Part shown: positions 41,001-53,350 of the stretch, one piece after another
Position numbering within the stretch: the stretch's first letter is position 1
Layout: the number at the start of each line of letters is the position of its first letter
Origin: Pelargonium tetragonum
Lineage: Eukaryota > Streptophyta > Magnoliopsida > Geraniales > Geraniaceae
Assembly: GCA_036897445.1 (NCBI GenBank)
Contig: JAYMTL010000003.1
Coordinates: forward strand, 211,001-275,000
DNA: 64,000 nucleotides
Direction of reading: 5' to 3'
Notes under the pieces: model-generated
The model's input: the letters and a program-made list of their open reading frames with translations, nothing else
What the model was told of the DNA's origin: nothing
Databases searched by the model: none
Program-made: the position numbers and the translations under genes

Positions 41001-43216
41001 TGACCTTTCATTAGCGGATAAGACTGTCTGGCAAGTTAGATATACTGCCAACACCCTGCTATTTCTATAAATTTCTATAATAAGAGCGGGCTAAAAGTCC
41101 GTCCAAAGGCCCTTACAAGCTATTCCGAAAACGAATCCTAAATAGAAACAAATTACAAATATTAAGATCCTAGTTTTTTTAGACAAAACTTCAAACAACT
41201 TCTATTTATATTTACAGTATTAATGCAAATGGAAGAAGTAAACTAAAAGAGGGACTGTAGAGAAGTTACATGGAAATTAGGAGATCCTGTTTTCATTTTG
41301 AATTTTTAGATAATATTCGCATTTATTATTACAGGTGGATGACGGAGGATTCATTAAATCGCTAATTGGGGGTAGTAAAAGGCAATCCAGAGTATCCGTA
41401 TATATCAGTAGGCTTAAATTACTATACTTTGAAGCATCAAGGATTTCCGTCTCTCTAGGTTTGTAGAGAGACCTCCTCACCAGGGAATTGAACTAAATTG
41501 GATCAGAGCAGGTTACTTTTTCATCAAGGCTAGCACACTTTTCGAGCCTAGTAAAAGTGACTTTTTATCTTTTTGGGATAGGTACAATATGTTGAGTGTG
41601 TCCAATATTTTTTTAGGGGTTCTATACAGGGAAAACTCTTATCTTATTAAGGCTACCCTACTAGGACCTTCATTTTGTTGAAGTAATCGATTAGTAGAGT
41701 AGCAGGCCTATACCCGAGTATTAAATTTAGAGAAGGGTCAAAAAAGTCTAAAAAAAAGGTACCCATAAATAGTATATCAAAAAAACCAGAGTTCCTTTAC
41801 CCTATATAAATAGAATTTTACAAAGACTAAGAATGTACGTACAAGTACTCGCTAAGAGCTGTCATTTCTCAATTAAGAATAAACAAGTATAGATACAACA
41901 TCAAGTAAATCAGTTCACTAATAACCCCACACTCTTTAAAAGACTCTTGTAACGAAAAAGAGTCATTTCTCCATTTAGACTTACTTAAAGGGAGCTCTTT
42001 CTTAAACTAACACAATAAAAAAGAGGGCTCCCTCTCTTCTTGGTTTGTAACTATATATACAATTCAGTATTCAATATCTAAGTTGTAGTTTTATATAACT
42101 AAAATTATCTATCACACAGGGTATCCCTTTGATTTAGGACAGCTTCTTCTTAAAAACTCTTTTGACGCAACGCAACAAAAAAACTTGCTTTATATACTTA
42201 TGGAGAACTTCTTTGCTTATATACATTCCCTTACGGGACTTTCTAGAGAGGCCTTACTAGCTAGACTATTTCTAGGAGATTTATGTAATAGAATAGAGCC
42301 CTTTACCAGAAATTCCTTTTACTTAAAATTATTAAATCAGAAACCTCCAATATGATTAGCTTTCTGTCCTGTTATGCTACTTGAAAAAGATTTTCAAGAA
42401 TTTAAAGAAAAAAAAGATCGATCTGGTACCGACTTAGGTCACAAATGAAAAGAGATACACAACCCTGTAATTAACACAATTACGAATTCTACTACTTTTT
42501 TCAATCAAAGAGATTCCTATATTTTGCTAAACTTCGTAAGTAAGGGGTAACATAAACGGGCTTATACAGTTACAGTAAACCCTTGCGCTAGAAGTTCTTC
42601 CTTGTACTAACACCGAACTACTTAATTAAGTAGGGTAGACCAAGTCAAGTAAAATTAGAAATTATTAAGGCCAAGAAGCTAAGACTTTTTATTCTATATC
42701 TAGAACAGAGTCTCTTTTTAGTGTAACTATATATTTCATATTTCAAAGAGGGTAGACACCGGGAGCTCCTTAACGGATTTCTAGCTAGCATAACGTATAA
42801 TTTCAAAAAACCTCAGGGCATTACTACCGAACCTAAAATATGTTATAATTGCTGATCCAAACGAGTAAGCAATTCAAGGGGTTACCTCAAAGCGTTACTG
42901 TTCTAAAATAAAGTAATTGTCAAATCTATAACTAACTAAACTCTACACTGTCAAAGTAAACGAGATATTAAAAAAACTCTTTTCTTGTCACCGAGGTACT
43001 GTAATGAATTATCCATATTTTATATAGTAGGCTACTATACCTCAAACTTGTATAGGGTTTGACTTTACAGAGAAGTAAGAGAGGGATCCTAGTCAAAGAC
43101 TTTAGAAAAATTCCGCAAGTATATCGCTCTATGGCTAAAAGAGCCAGAACCTGGGATTTTTTCTGAATGTTTTGTTTCTTACAAGAATTTTTTTTTTCAA
43201 GAGGAGTCCAAAAGCC

Positions 43217-43245
43217 ATAACGATAGATTCGAACTCGCGCATGCC
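43217..43245 (-). pseudogene. T-arm-like tRNA fragment
   Basis: On the minus strand GCGAG/TTCGAAT/CTATC (43222-43238) has the T-loop consensus with three of five stem pairs. No D or anticodon arm could be recognised. It lies inside a 94-codon minus-strand open frame that I regard as chance. Confidence 0.18.
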
Positions 43246-44212
43246 TCTTCAATTATACATGGATTTCTCGGATTTAACTTGTTTAAGGTTAATAGGCAAC
43301 TCTTAACGTATGGTTTTTGTTTACTAATTTACTGTGTTTTTAGAGATAGATTAAAGTCTTCCTTTATCTAAGTAATTCTGATTACTCTTTTTTTGTAGCT
43401 AGCTAGGGTTCGGTATTCTAAAGTTTAGAAAAATACAAATCTAGAATAAGCATACCTGCTAAGTGAAAAAAAAACAGCCTCTTCTTAGTGACCTAAGTAG
43501 GACTCCGGCCGGTCTCTTTTATAGATAATTGCTAATAAAAACTCTCCTTAGGATTCCTCCAACTCAGTACTACTCAGTGTGATATACCCAGCTAACTTCA
43601 TTATATAGTATAGCCAAAATAGAATCCAATATTGACAAGCCTACTATTTACTTTACTATACAAAAGCGAATTGTTCCCTTTAAATCTTTTTAGAATAGCA
43701 AAAGAAAGAGGATTATTACATATCTAGAGAGAGTATATACCTTATAAATTTCATTTTAGTTCGAGTTCAAAACCTTTTGACAATAGCTCCCTTTTATCAG
43801 AGATCTAGAAAAAACCTTGTAAAGGGAATTGTGGAACACCCCTGCGTAGGAAATATAAGGTGTTTTCTAGTACCTTAGAGCCTTAAAACTCACGTAAATT
43901 TAGGAAATGCTGGAGAAAAATCCATACGCCAAGCATCTCAAGCTTCTGATATAACACACGAAAACGGCCATATAGTCAAGGATAACCCCTTATTTCCGAC
44001 ACGCAGTTAGTTATATTCTGGAAAGGTTGAGAGAGATCCCGTATCTATAGTATGATTTGAGAAATTAGAAATGAAATTTATAGGCGTTCATTAATTAATA
44101 AAAGTCATAGAAAAGAAAAACATTTTTTGTTTAATGTAACTGCAATATAACAATTATAATAGAAATAGAGAGAGAGCCTTGATTGATTCCTTAATATTAA
44201 TAGAGGACTTCC

Positions 44213-44225
44213 TCACACACACACA
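44213..44225 (+). repeat. (CA)n dinucleotide run
   Basis: About six CA units followed by AGAGCTC. Simple repeat. Confidence 0.75.
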
Positions 44226-45424
44226 AGAGCTCGGGTGAAAATAAAGTCCCTTAGACTAAAGATATACTCCAGTAATAGAGTCTAAAATTCCATGAATAGG
44301 GGCTCCCTTATCCCACGGGGAGTCTGGTTTTACTTTACCTGTTACATAAGTTTATGAAAGAACTTTTTTAATAAGGATTTCCCAGTCATATTTGAATAAA
44401 AAAACTTACAAAAAAAGCTTTTAGTGGACGACCCCCCATCTTAGTCTAAATAAGAAAAGAGATATCTATGGAAAATCTACTACTTAAGTAAGGACAGCAC
44501 TAATAAAAAAAATATTCGGCAGAGTTTCTGACTCTAGAAGTTTCACTTCAATTCCCGGGATTTTTTACGGTTGAGCTTTGTATAGAGGACCCGCAGCTTC
44601 TAAAGATCGATATAAGTACTTTTATAATTGTAGTTTTCTTGTAGACTTTTACTAAGGATGGTGCTTCTAATTACAGGTCGGGGTCTGATTTATTAAACCT
44701 ATTTTGCGCGGCTTTCAATAATACTTATAGAATAAGAGAGTTCACATACTTAACTAGACAAAGGACTTCGTCAGGAGTTTACCTTTATATTGGATTTGGA
44801 TAGAAATCCTTGGTTTTTTTACGTTAAGTATTGTATTTAACTTCCTGGCGGGTAACCGTTTAAGAAACAGCTTCCCTTTTAACCAAGCTCATGCCTAAGC
44901 TACGACCTCGAGACTCTAAATTAATATGAAGTTTTGGCCCACTGAGGCTAACTATCCTTTTGTATCGCTTCAATTAGAATTTGGTAAAGATCCTCTTAGC
45001 TCTTATCACTAAAGGAGGTAAGCTTGCTTAGAGAATGATAGATAAATACCAGTTACCAACGTTAATACTATACCCTTAACTAAAGCTTTGTTCAATTTTA
45101 AATTAAAGGGTACCCATTATCTAAAAGCACCGAGCTTTAGCCTGTTTAAATATCCGAAAAGGGCCCTGAATTTCGGTAGAGCTTATATAGCCCCATAGGT
45201 ATGCCCTTTAAGTCAAAAAAGTACGCCTCCCTTTGAATTCGATCCCTTTTCAATTTTTAGTAAATTGCCCCATGAAAAAGGAGACCCAAAAGGGAACCTT
45301 AGCTGTTTTCAAGGACGCCATTAAGCAAGAAAATCGCTTAGATAAAGAAAGAATTGACTTCTTCCTCTTAAAACTAGGCCGATTGGGTAATCATATGTTA
45401 AGAGCCTTTTATTAGTTAACTGTT

Positions 45425-45489
45425 TTGAGCAAGAATCAGGTAAATCCTTTTTTTATTTGAAAACATAGGTTCAAGTCGCTTTCTCTAGT
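45425..45489 (+). pseudogene. T-arm-like tRNA fragment
   Basis: ATAGGTTCAAGTCGCT (45465-45480) carries the T-loop consensus, and TTTTGAGCAAGAAT upstream could be the end of a D arm. Stem pairing is poor. It lies about 150 nt before the better tRNA-like element at 45637. Confidence 0.18.
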
Positions 45490-45636
45490 AAAAGGAATTT
45501 ACAGATTAAGATCCGAGAAAATTCCTGCTAGGTACTACTAAGATTCACTTAATAAAAAGTCTTTTATTTCCAGCTATGCAAAGCAAATCGGGTAGAATTA
45601 AAGAAAGTAATTCGGCTATCAGCTATCCACCTGGTT

Positions 45637-45709
45637 AAGACTCTAGCTCGTATGTTAGGGTGTGGGTTGAATACACGGAAAGATTTAGGTTCAAATCCCG
45701 TCATAGTGA
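45637..45709 (+). pseudogene. Degenerate tRNA-like element
   Basis: Seen: a D-arm-like segment beginning TAGCTC (GCTC can pair with GGGT at 45658-45661) and a T-arm-like segment TTAGG/TTCAAAT/CCCGT. Between them is a hairpin GTGTG/TACAC (45660-45664 with 45672-45676) closing a 7-nt loop where the anticodon arm should be. The D stem and this hairpin overlap by two bases, so both cannot form at once. The loop lacks the usual T33. The acceptor strands AAGACTC and CATAGTG do not pair. The opening GACTC-TAGCTC resembles the element at 11741-11817. Confidence 0.35.
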
Positions 45710-48700
45710 AGAACTAAAAACTTAATGTATAAGAAGTTTAAAACCGAGTCCCTTTTCTAGTGATTTGTTTTAAAGATAAGTGCGAGGACCCGTTATAGAT
45801 ATAGACAGGAAATTTTCATTTAGTTTGTCTTTAACTAGGGTAGGCATAGGAACTTATAAGAAGATTTTCACTTGTGGTAAGTGTCCTATAAAATTTCGTG
45901 GAAAGTCAGTAATTCCTCTTATGCACAGCTTTGTTCTCAGGGAAACAAGAACAAGATAAAAAAGAGCTCCTACTAAATTCGTACGTCATAGTAATACGGG
46001 CTGCGTCAAAGTCTCGGTTTATACTTCTTCTAGCCGACACTCCTAATTAATGGAGAGTCCTGAAGCAACTCATTTGAGTCTTAATTTCCCTGTTAAGAGT
46101 TGTTCGCATTGTTATATGTTATGAATTTTTAGTGTAGCTTCTTATATCCCGGCTGATTAAAAAACACAAAGATCCCAGGAAAAGCCTTCCGGATTCTAAT
46201 AACAATTAGCTCTTTAGCTTTGGCTTAGACTTTCCAAAAGGAGTGCCCCTTGCTTAGTAGTAACCCTCAATATTTCCCGACAAAATAATATATTGGACTT
46301 CATTCCTCAATCATGTAATTTAGAATCTAATTCTTATATCTCGCAGCTGCGCCTATACTTCACAATATGAGTTAAAAAACCTTAAGTAGAAACCCAGATT
46401 CTGCTATTTCTCTAGGAACGCGGGGAGCACTTTAACATAAACTAATAGGGAATAAACAATCTTTTTAAAGTAAATACTTAGTTATTTCTACAAAATTTAG
46501 GGAAGTGTAATTTCAAAACCAGAAATACTGGAAAGAAGAAAAAGGTTAACTATTTATAACTTCAATTAACTGGGTTTTCTGATAAACTCAACTGAAACTG
46601 AGAATCTCTTTTTTGTTCAAGGGGTTCTATCCTTATAAAATTAATGGATAATCCGAATTTCTATGCAATTATCTACAATTACAAAGGGAGTACTTTTACT
46701 GTTACGTTGTTAGTTAATCTAGTTTTTGCGAAAGTATCTCAAGAAAACTCTTTCGTTTCCTAATTATACAGGGACTCCCAGGCAGAGATTTTTTAATATA
46801 TTGTATTTAGAAAACTATCCTAAAAGGAATGACTAGAACTCGAGGGAATACTGGGGCGCTATTAAAAGAGGGTTCGTTGTTTCTCAGACATAATAAATAA
46901 AAGTAGTTATAGACTAAACTTGCAATTAGGATTCCATTTTTGTTAACACAAGTGTCTTGCCCCTTAAAATCAGTTACAGTCTGTAGTAGATATCATCTTC
47001 AAACAAGGCTAAGTTTTTTTATAAGATTTTTTTTGTCCGGAATAGCTTTCTCCAGCGACTATGCTTAGTATGTCTGTCCTAAAAGCAGTAAGGTACCAAA
47101 TATATATACCGGGAAAAGTTTATTCATTTAGCAGATAAAGGAGCCCTCAAATTTATACTACCTTACATTGCCCTATAGGCGCCCACAGTTTTCTTAATTT
47201 TGGAGATTTCCCTATCAAAGTATCTTTACAACAAATTTCCTATAAAGAAAAATCCTACTCCCGGGACCTGTTCCTGTACTACAAGGGTTCTTAGTTGTTT
47301 TACTAATCTGGTCGAGGTTTTAAAGATATTCATACATTTCTGTATCAGAAGGGTGCTAAAATATACTGTATACCCGTAATTAAGTACGATTAGTGCCACA
47401 AAAAAGACTTTAACTACGAGATTTTTCTCAGCTAACCTACCTAACCTAAAGGGTTGATACCCATCTTTAGCATAAAAATCATATACGAGGCATCCTGCTA
47501 GAACTTACAAAGACTAAGCAATAAAAAGACTCTAGTCTTACAAAAGGGGGAAACCCAGCAGTCAAAGTGTAACCAACAAACTTTTACGCAAGTCACTGTA
47601 CCCTTTTTTCAGGCCTACGTTATCTTACTTGACAAACAAAAAATATTTAAACCCGGTAATGACCAAAACTAATACATCAGCATAATTAAAAGAATATAAA
47701 TCCTCGTATCTTACAAGCTACTCAAGTGCGAATTCTCCAATAATGAAATATCTCATTCCAAAACTTCCTTCAAAAATTTTGGTCTTACTCTCTGTTAAGA
47801 GATTATCTAAAGTAAGCAGTTATAATAGAGGCGTCCCTAGTGCAATCTTTCAGTTGAATTACAGACCTATTCAATTTACTTGTGTTTTTTCCCCTATCAC
47901 AAGCCTTAAGTCCGAATAAACGGAAATGCAAGGTCGGAAACCCTTGGTTCTAAAGTGCTTGCTAAGAACAATAAGAAAGGGGTCCTTAATAATTAATCTT
48001 AAGGAACTTTTGTCTTGTTAATGCTTAAACCCCGAGTAAGGTCAAAAGTAAGTTAATGGTGAAATCCAAGAGGCCCTCTAGTAAAGTTGTAGTTTTCAAA
48101 ATCAGGTGAATAAAAAAGACTAAAGGCTTTTCTTTGATTTATGCTCGAGTGTACAATTGCACAATATAGGTCGAGTAGATCTATAAACAGAGGAGTATAC
48201 CGGGGTAATTGAATTACTCGTTTTTTTTAAGTGCTCCTAATTTAGAAAGTTTCTATTATTTGTGTTATTCAACAAAGCGGAGTTTTGTGCCGAGTTATAG
48301 CTCCCTATTATGTATGATTATGCAACGGGGCTCACTCGTAGGAACAAATTCTAAATTTACAGAGGGCACTACTTGTAAAGAGTAAACGTAGAGTAAGGTG
48401 AGGTACCCGATACTTAACAAGAATAAAAAACACACTCTTGGGTGATACCCTTTCTTTTTAGTTGAATTTAATAAACCCTTTTTGTCTTGATAGAGAATCG
48501 GGGGCTCCAAATACTGGACTAGAGTAACTAAATACGACAAACAAATTTTTTTTAGGATGCTATGCGAATTCTTTCCTCCGGTGCGCTAATACCCCTTAAT
48601 TTTTAAGATAAACTTCTATATTTTCTATTCTAAACTAGGGTTCCTACAAACCCAAATACCTCCAGGCATCTTAATTCTGTTTAACCCACTAAAAAAATTC

Positions 48701-49229
48701 TTGCTGTACAATCCTCAAAAATCCAATGCTCTTTACTTATTTACGTCATTAAACTTATAAAGTAGCGCCTTTCCCATAAAACTTTGGCAGGATTTCCCTA
48801 ATTTGTAAATCTTGTAGTAAGCGTAAGTGACTTCTAGTAAATACTATGATTTTGCTCCTCTTTGTTCAGGTATAAGATATATCTATAGTGTAACGTAAAA
48901 AAAAGGCTTTTTAACTTAACTTCGTTACCTTTCCGGGATAAGTTTGAACTTTGTTGAAACTGCTTGTGCTCGATATCCCACAAACTATTCGATGAAAGTA
49001 TAGCTACAGGTTTTATGAGGGCCATTATATAGAATATATAGAAAGAAATTTGTAAGGAAGTTTTAGTCTTTGCCAGCTTACTAGATATAGGAATGTAGAC
49101 TCCATATAACTTTGAATAAAGGACCCGAAATCTTACCTGGACTGAAGAGGAGTTCTTATACTTTATCTTGTAGAACTACGGAATGCGATCCTGTAGTAAA
49201 CTAGCCTTTCAATGTCTGCCAGCTAAGAT

Positions 49230-50250
49230 ACAAAGAATTGTTCTATTCTAATAGCAAGCAATAAAGATAGAAAATTCCTGGTTTTGGTAATTTGGATAAA
49301 GAAACATCTTTCTTTCTAGAGTTTAGGAATGATTTAAACCTTGGATTCATTCTAATTGTTCTTTGAGAGTAGATTCCTTTAGATAGTTTAGGCAAGAAAC
49401 TTAGAATTCTTAAGGGTTCCGGATAAATGAAGTAACTTAAACTATTTAGGAAGGTGTTCACACAAGATTGTATTCTTTTGCAAGCTGCTATTTGTATTAG
49501 GAAAGTTCCAGTATTCAGAATCTTAATTCTTATAAGTTCCTGTTTGTAAGTTTAGGAGTCAATAATTCCTGGTTTTAGCTTTCTGTCTTTGTATAGCTAG
49601 CAAGGAACTTTCTATTTCTTTTGATAGAGAATTCCATTTTCTATAGGATATACGGAATTCTTTGTTCTAGTTGTAGCTAAAGCCAGGGTAGTTTATCTTG
49701 TCTCTTGTGCTAGAAAGCTTGATTCCGATCTAGATCTAAGCGGATAGACAGATAACATAGATAGAAACCAGATCTAGATTCTATTTGTTTGCAAGGAACA
49801 TCTTTCCTTTGAAGTCTATTCCTAAACCTGAGACTTATTCTCTTTCTCTAAATTGTATTCTAGGTTTTGTGTATTGGGATTGCAGCTAAAGGAGGAGTTT
49901 TGTCTTGCAAGCGGTCTATCAGCTGGTAAAGGAGTCTTATCTTTCTTCCTTGTTATTGGGAATTTGGATAACAGATTCGGATTTTGGAGCTCTTGTTCTA
50001 TATTCTAATCTAACTTGTTCTATTCTAAGCGGACAGTAAAGGAATTGCTTCATTCAATGAGTTCCTGTTTTTAGTTTTAAAGGGGTCAAATTAATTCCTG
50101 AGCGTGCAGCTGTGGAGATTTCTATTTTGAGAGTACATTCTTACCTTAAGAGTTCTACTGGAGTTTAGGGAATCCCTTTCTTTCCTAAACAAATAGAATT
50201 AGTTAACTTATTAACAGGTACTTCTTTAACAGCTTATTAGACCGGTTCTA
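49230..50250. other. T/G-rich left part of second compositional island
   Basis: Seen: about 1 kb with T over A and G over C on the plus strand, and recurring words like AATTCCTGGTTTTAG, AGTTCCTGTTTGTAAG and GAGTTCCTGTTTTTAG. Around 49733-49777 the word AGATCTAGAT and its kin recur. It ends near 50250, where the strand bias reverses. No gene was recognised; the 72-codon minus-strand frame at 49243-49461 is not convincing. Confidence 0.4.
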
Positions 50251-50562
50251 TTAGAATTAGAGGTGTAAGTTCCTAATCTATAAAATCCTATACTCTCAAT
50301 AGAAATTCTCAAAAGGTCAAGTCTAATACTCCAGAACCAGCTTATCCCATTAGAAAGCGAGATTCCTCTAACCTCACAAGCAATATCATAAACTCAATGG
50401 ATGACTAATACTAACAAGATTCTCTCCTTAAACTAAGAAACCCATGAATACATTAATTGACTATCATAAACTACAGAAACCACCTTATACTGCTAAACAC
50501 TAAGAAATTCAGGGAACTCCTTAACCTGTGAAACGGAAATATCGGCTTACACGCTTTCAAGG

Positions 50563-50915
50563 ACTGCTTGCTAACAACTTCTCTAACAGCTAACTGCACT
50601 ATCAATCCAGCTTAAGAGCTTCCTTCGACAGCTAGAGAGTACCCTTAACTGCTTTGCCTAACAACCTTCGACTTCTAAGACATGCTAATACCTTCCTGCT
50701 AAGATAGTAATAGTACAGAGCTGCACTAGTTTAGATTCTATATATATCTAACAATTCTTTAGATCCCAACCAGCATCCACTTTCCCAGTTTACCAGCTAA
50801 CTAAACCTGATAGATCGGAATCAAGCTGAACTTCGCACCTTGCTTAATATCCAACTTACGTTATAGACACCGGCTAACATTGACCTTCAAGCTAGCATTC
50901 CTTCAATTAGATGTT
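50563..50915 (+). repeat. Degenerate minisatellite, GCTAAC-type units of about 20 nt
   Basis: Seen: GCTAAC, or a one-base variant of it, recurs through about 350 nt, often every 17-23 nt, usually followed by a CTTC or ACCTTC word (GCTAACAACTTCTCTAACA, GCTAACTGCACTATCAATCC, GCTTAAGAGCTTCCTTCGAC are consecutive). Units are strongly diverged and a few gaps reach 30-50 nt. The tract is A/C-rich, the opposite of the T/G-rich DNA ending near 50250. Confidence 0.45.
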
Positions 50916-52490
50916 TAGGTATTACTTTGTTACCTTTTCAGTTGAACAAGATATCATGCCAAATAGAGTACAAACCACAAAGTCCTTCATAGCTGCATTC
51001 AAGCCACAACTGAAGAAGGATAATCTGCTTACACTGAAGAATGAATAGAATATATTATCTTGAACACCTGCGAGACTTAACAATTGAAGAACTAATCTGT
51101 CATGATTAACCTCTACTCTAAGCTCATGTCCATTACTCAATTATCGGAATAAGGAAACCTCTTCCTTTTTAGAACTCTTGCACAGAATTTCTTCCTTTTC
51201 CAGACTTGGTAGGGCTACCTATAAGTAAGCAATGCAGAACAGAGACGCTCCTCCTTTGTATTTACTCAATTTGACTCGCTTCAGGTCCTAGAAAGCTGGG
51301 CAACAAGAAGAAATTATCCCTTGCTTAGCTCTATTTTGTCTTTACCCGAAACAAAACTACTTTCTTTAGCTTTCTAGTTCTTTTCTTCCTTACTTCCTTA
51401 ATGCCTTTGAACCTGCGGCTACAAGCTTCATTCTGGTTTGATTTACCATTGTCATAATTTCATGTACTATCTAATCCCATCTACTAAATTAAACGGCTTA
51501 GAGAATGTATATAAAAATGAAGGTCAAATTGAAAGCTATATAATATCAATGCAATGATTTGACTCTCTCCTTTGTGCTCGAAACTGAGTTACCTTCGATT
51601 CTGAATAATAGGGAAACCCTAAACTCAAATTGACTGTGATGACATTGAACCCTAAGACATTCCATTTCAATTCATCTTACACTTTCTCAAAATAGTTATC
51701 TATTCTCATTATAGAAACCTTTTCTTCGTACCTCTCTGCTATATATTGATTCTCATTTCTTATAGTAGACATCCCTAGAAATCCCTGTTCCTTAAATACC
51801 AAAAACATAGTGACTAAAAATGGAGTAGCTCATTCCCCTGCAATTGACCTTGAGCTTGTAAAACCTATCTGTGAAATCTATTCTTGAAATCCTTAACAAA
51901 ACTTGAGTGAAAGAAATTCTACCTGGGATACACTTCAGTTTATCACATACTCTTAGTCACTTGCTTCTTATGCTTCTTATCTTAATGGAGCCAGAACACT
52001 CCTTATTATTACTTACCTCTCTTTTCTATTACCTATTATTGACTACCTTCACAAATCGAAAAGGGGACTCTTCATTTTCATTCCTTTTTCTCTCAGCATT
52101 TCCCAAGAGATAGCCGAAAAGCTTACTCCCTTGCAATAGTCTAACCGAAACTCTATAGTCTAAATCTTCTTTCTAAAGGCTAAGAATAACGAATACAGAT
52201 GAATAGAACAATGATGGCTAAGTTCTTTCCACCAATCCATCCAGCACCAACATTCCTTCTAATCAGCTGAAAATAAAAGATCCAGAACAAGAACTACCAC
52301 CTTCTAATTCTAATAAAGACCCTCCAAGGTAATCTTTCTCCAACTCTTCCTACAAACCCTATCCACTTAAACCTAGACTCGGGTTTCTCTTTCTCATTAG
52401 TGGAAACTTTCCTTAGATTGTAGACTTGGAGATTATCAGATAACGGGACCCTTGTTGTGAGCCTACTACATTTACTTGCCCCGAATCCCT
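50916..52490. other. Middle of second island, no gene recognised
   Basis: A fairly even base mix with a slight C/T excess. Open frames at 50922-51140 (-) and 51907-52113 (+, GTG start, leucine-rich, hydrophobic) are short and start on or near alternative codons. The leucine-rich frame reflects C/T-rich DNA and is not good evidence of a membrane protein. No RNA gene seen. Confidence 0.4.
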
Positions 52491-52750
52491 TTAAATTCCC
52501 TTGGAACTTCCTTCAACCAGAGTAAGTACAGAAACCATTAGCTACCTAGGTTTTAATCGTATAACACTGCTTACGGACTTCTTACTCCTTTGTAATACCT
52601 GTAGCCTAACTCTTCATAGTTGTCTTATTTCGTACCTTACTCTTATAACTCCCTTAATAGCTATCCCCAACTTGCCTAACCCTGTATCACTATCTTCAGA
52701 GCTTTACCTTCTTTGAAAGTATCTTGAGAACCTCTTCATAGCTATACTTT
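52490..52750 (+). repeat. Pyrimidine-rich tract of the repeat family
   Basis: Contains AATACCTGTAGCC (shared word with 13.6 kb), then CTCTTCATAGTTGTCTTATT and CTTACTCTTATAACTCCCTT, echoing the 5.7 kb tract. A 71-codon frame runs through it (52501-52716) and owes its Leu/Ser/Thr richness to the base bias. Confidence 0.38.
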
Positions 52751-53159
52751 GAATTCCTATAGTTTAGTTTCACTTTCTAAAATTCCCTAGATTCTAACAC
52801 CTGTTATAAATTCCAAGTAAACTTGCCTCTTTGAACGATAAGCTACAGGGAGCATGAGGCGAGCTTGCTTGGACTTTATAACTCTACAAGTAGGTGTTCT
52901 TTCTTCCTAACAATAAAGAATAAGGACTAGATACACATTACTATTACCTATTTCTTGACTAGTATTTACTTATCCTTACCCATATAAATATGGAATCCCT
53001 TTCAACTATACTACTACAGAGTAATATAGCTATGAGTCCGTAAAGGTACTCAAGTCAGCTAGCAAACATAATGGAAAGGAGGAATTCTCCTTAACTATAA
53101 GGACTATCTCTAGTAATACAATCTAAAACAATAATAAGGAAATTCCAATTGCAGTAATA

Positions 53160-53350
53160 AATAGAAGACCTCTACAGTAAGCCCCATAAGACAAGGACCC
53201 CTTCTAACACAGGTCTAGCTCATAAGAAGATTGCCGGTAAAGCTAGAAAGGTAGAAGCCAATATAGCTCATATTTATAAGATAGGTCTAAACAAGCTATG
53301 ATACAGAGTAAGCTCCTAGAACTCATAAGAAAGTCCAGCTCGTAAGAATA
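53160..53350 (-). repeat. Purine-rich tract of the repeat family, reverse orientation
   Basis: Read on the minus strand it contains TTACTCTGTATCATAGCTTG, close to TTACTCTGTATCCTGAGCT at 5.7 kb, plus several TCTTATGAGCT words. It marks the right end of the second island. Confidence 0.42.

Larger units (their letters stand above)
37211..49229. other. Gene-free AT-rich spacer
   Basis: Contains T-arm fragments near 43.2 and 45.4 kb, the tRNA-like element at 45.6 kb, the C11 run and the small hairpin at 39.2 kb. No coding region accepted; frames at 42968-43252 (-) and 48295-48540 (-) are short and anonymous. Confidence 0.45.

Noticed and set aside
49240-51130. Possible large inverted repeat between the T/G-rich and A/C-rich halves of the second island
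   Set aside because: Several left-side words reversed and complemented did not align with the right side by eye. Only the base bias mirrors.
51907-52113. Leucine-rich plus-strand frame that could be taken for a small membrane protein
   Set aside because: GTG start, and the leucines come from a C/T-rich tract.
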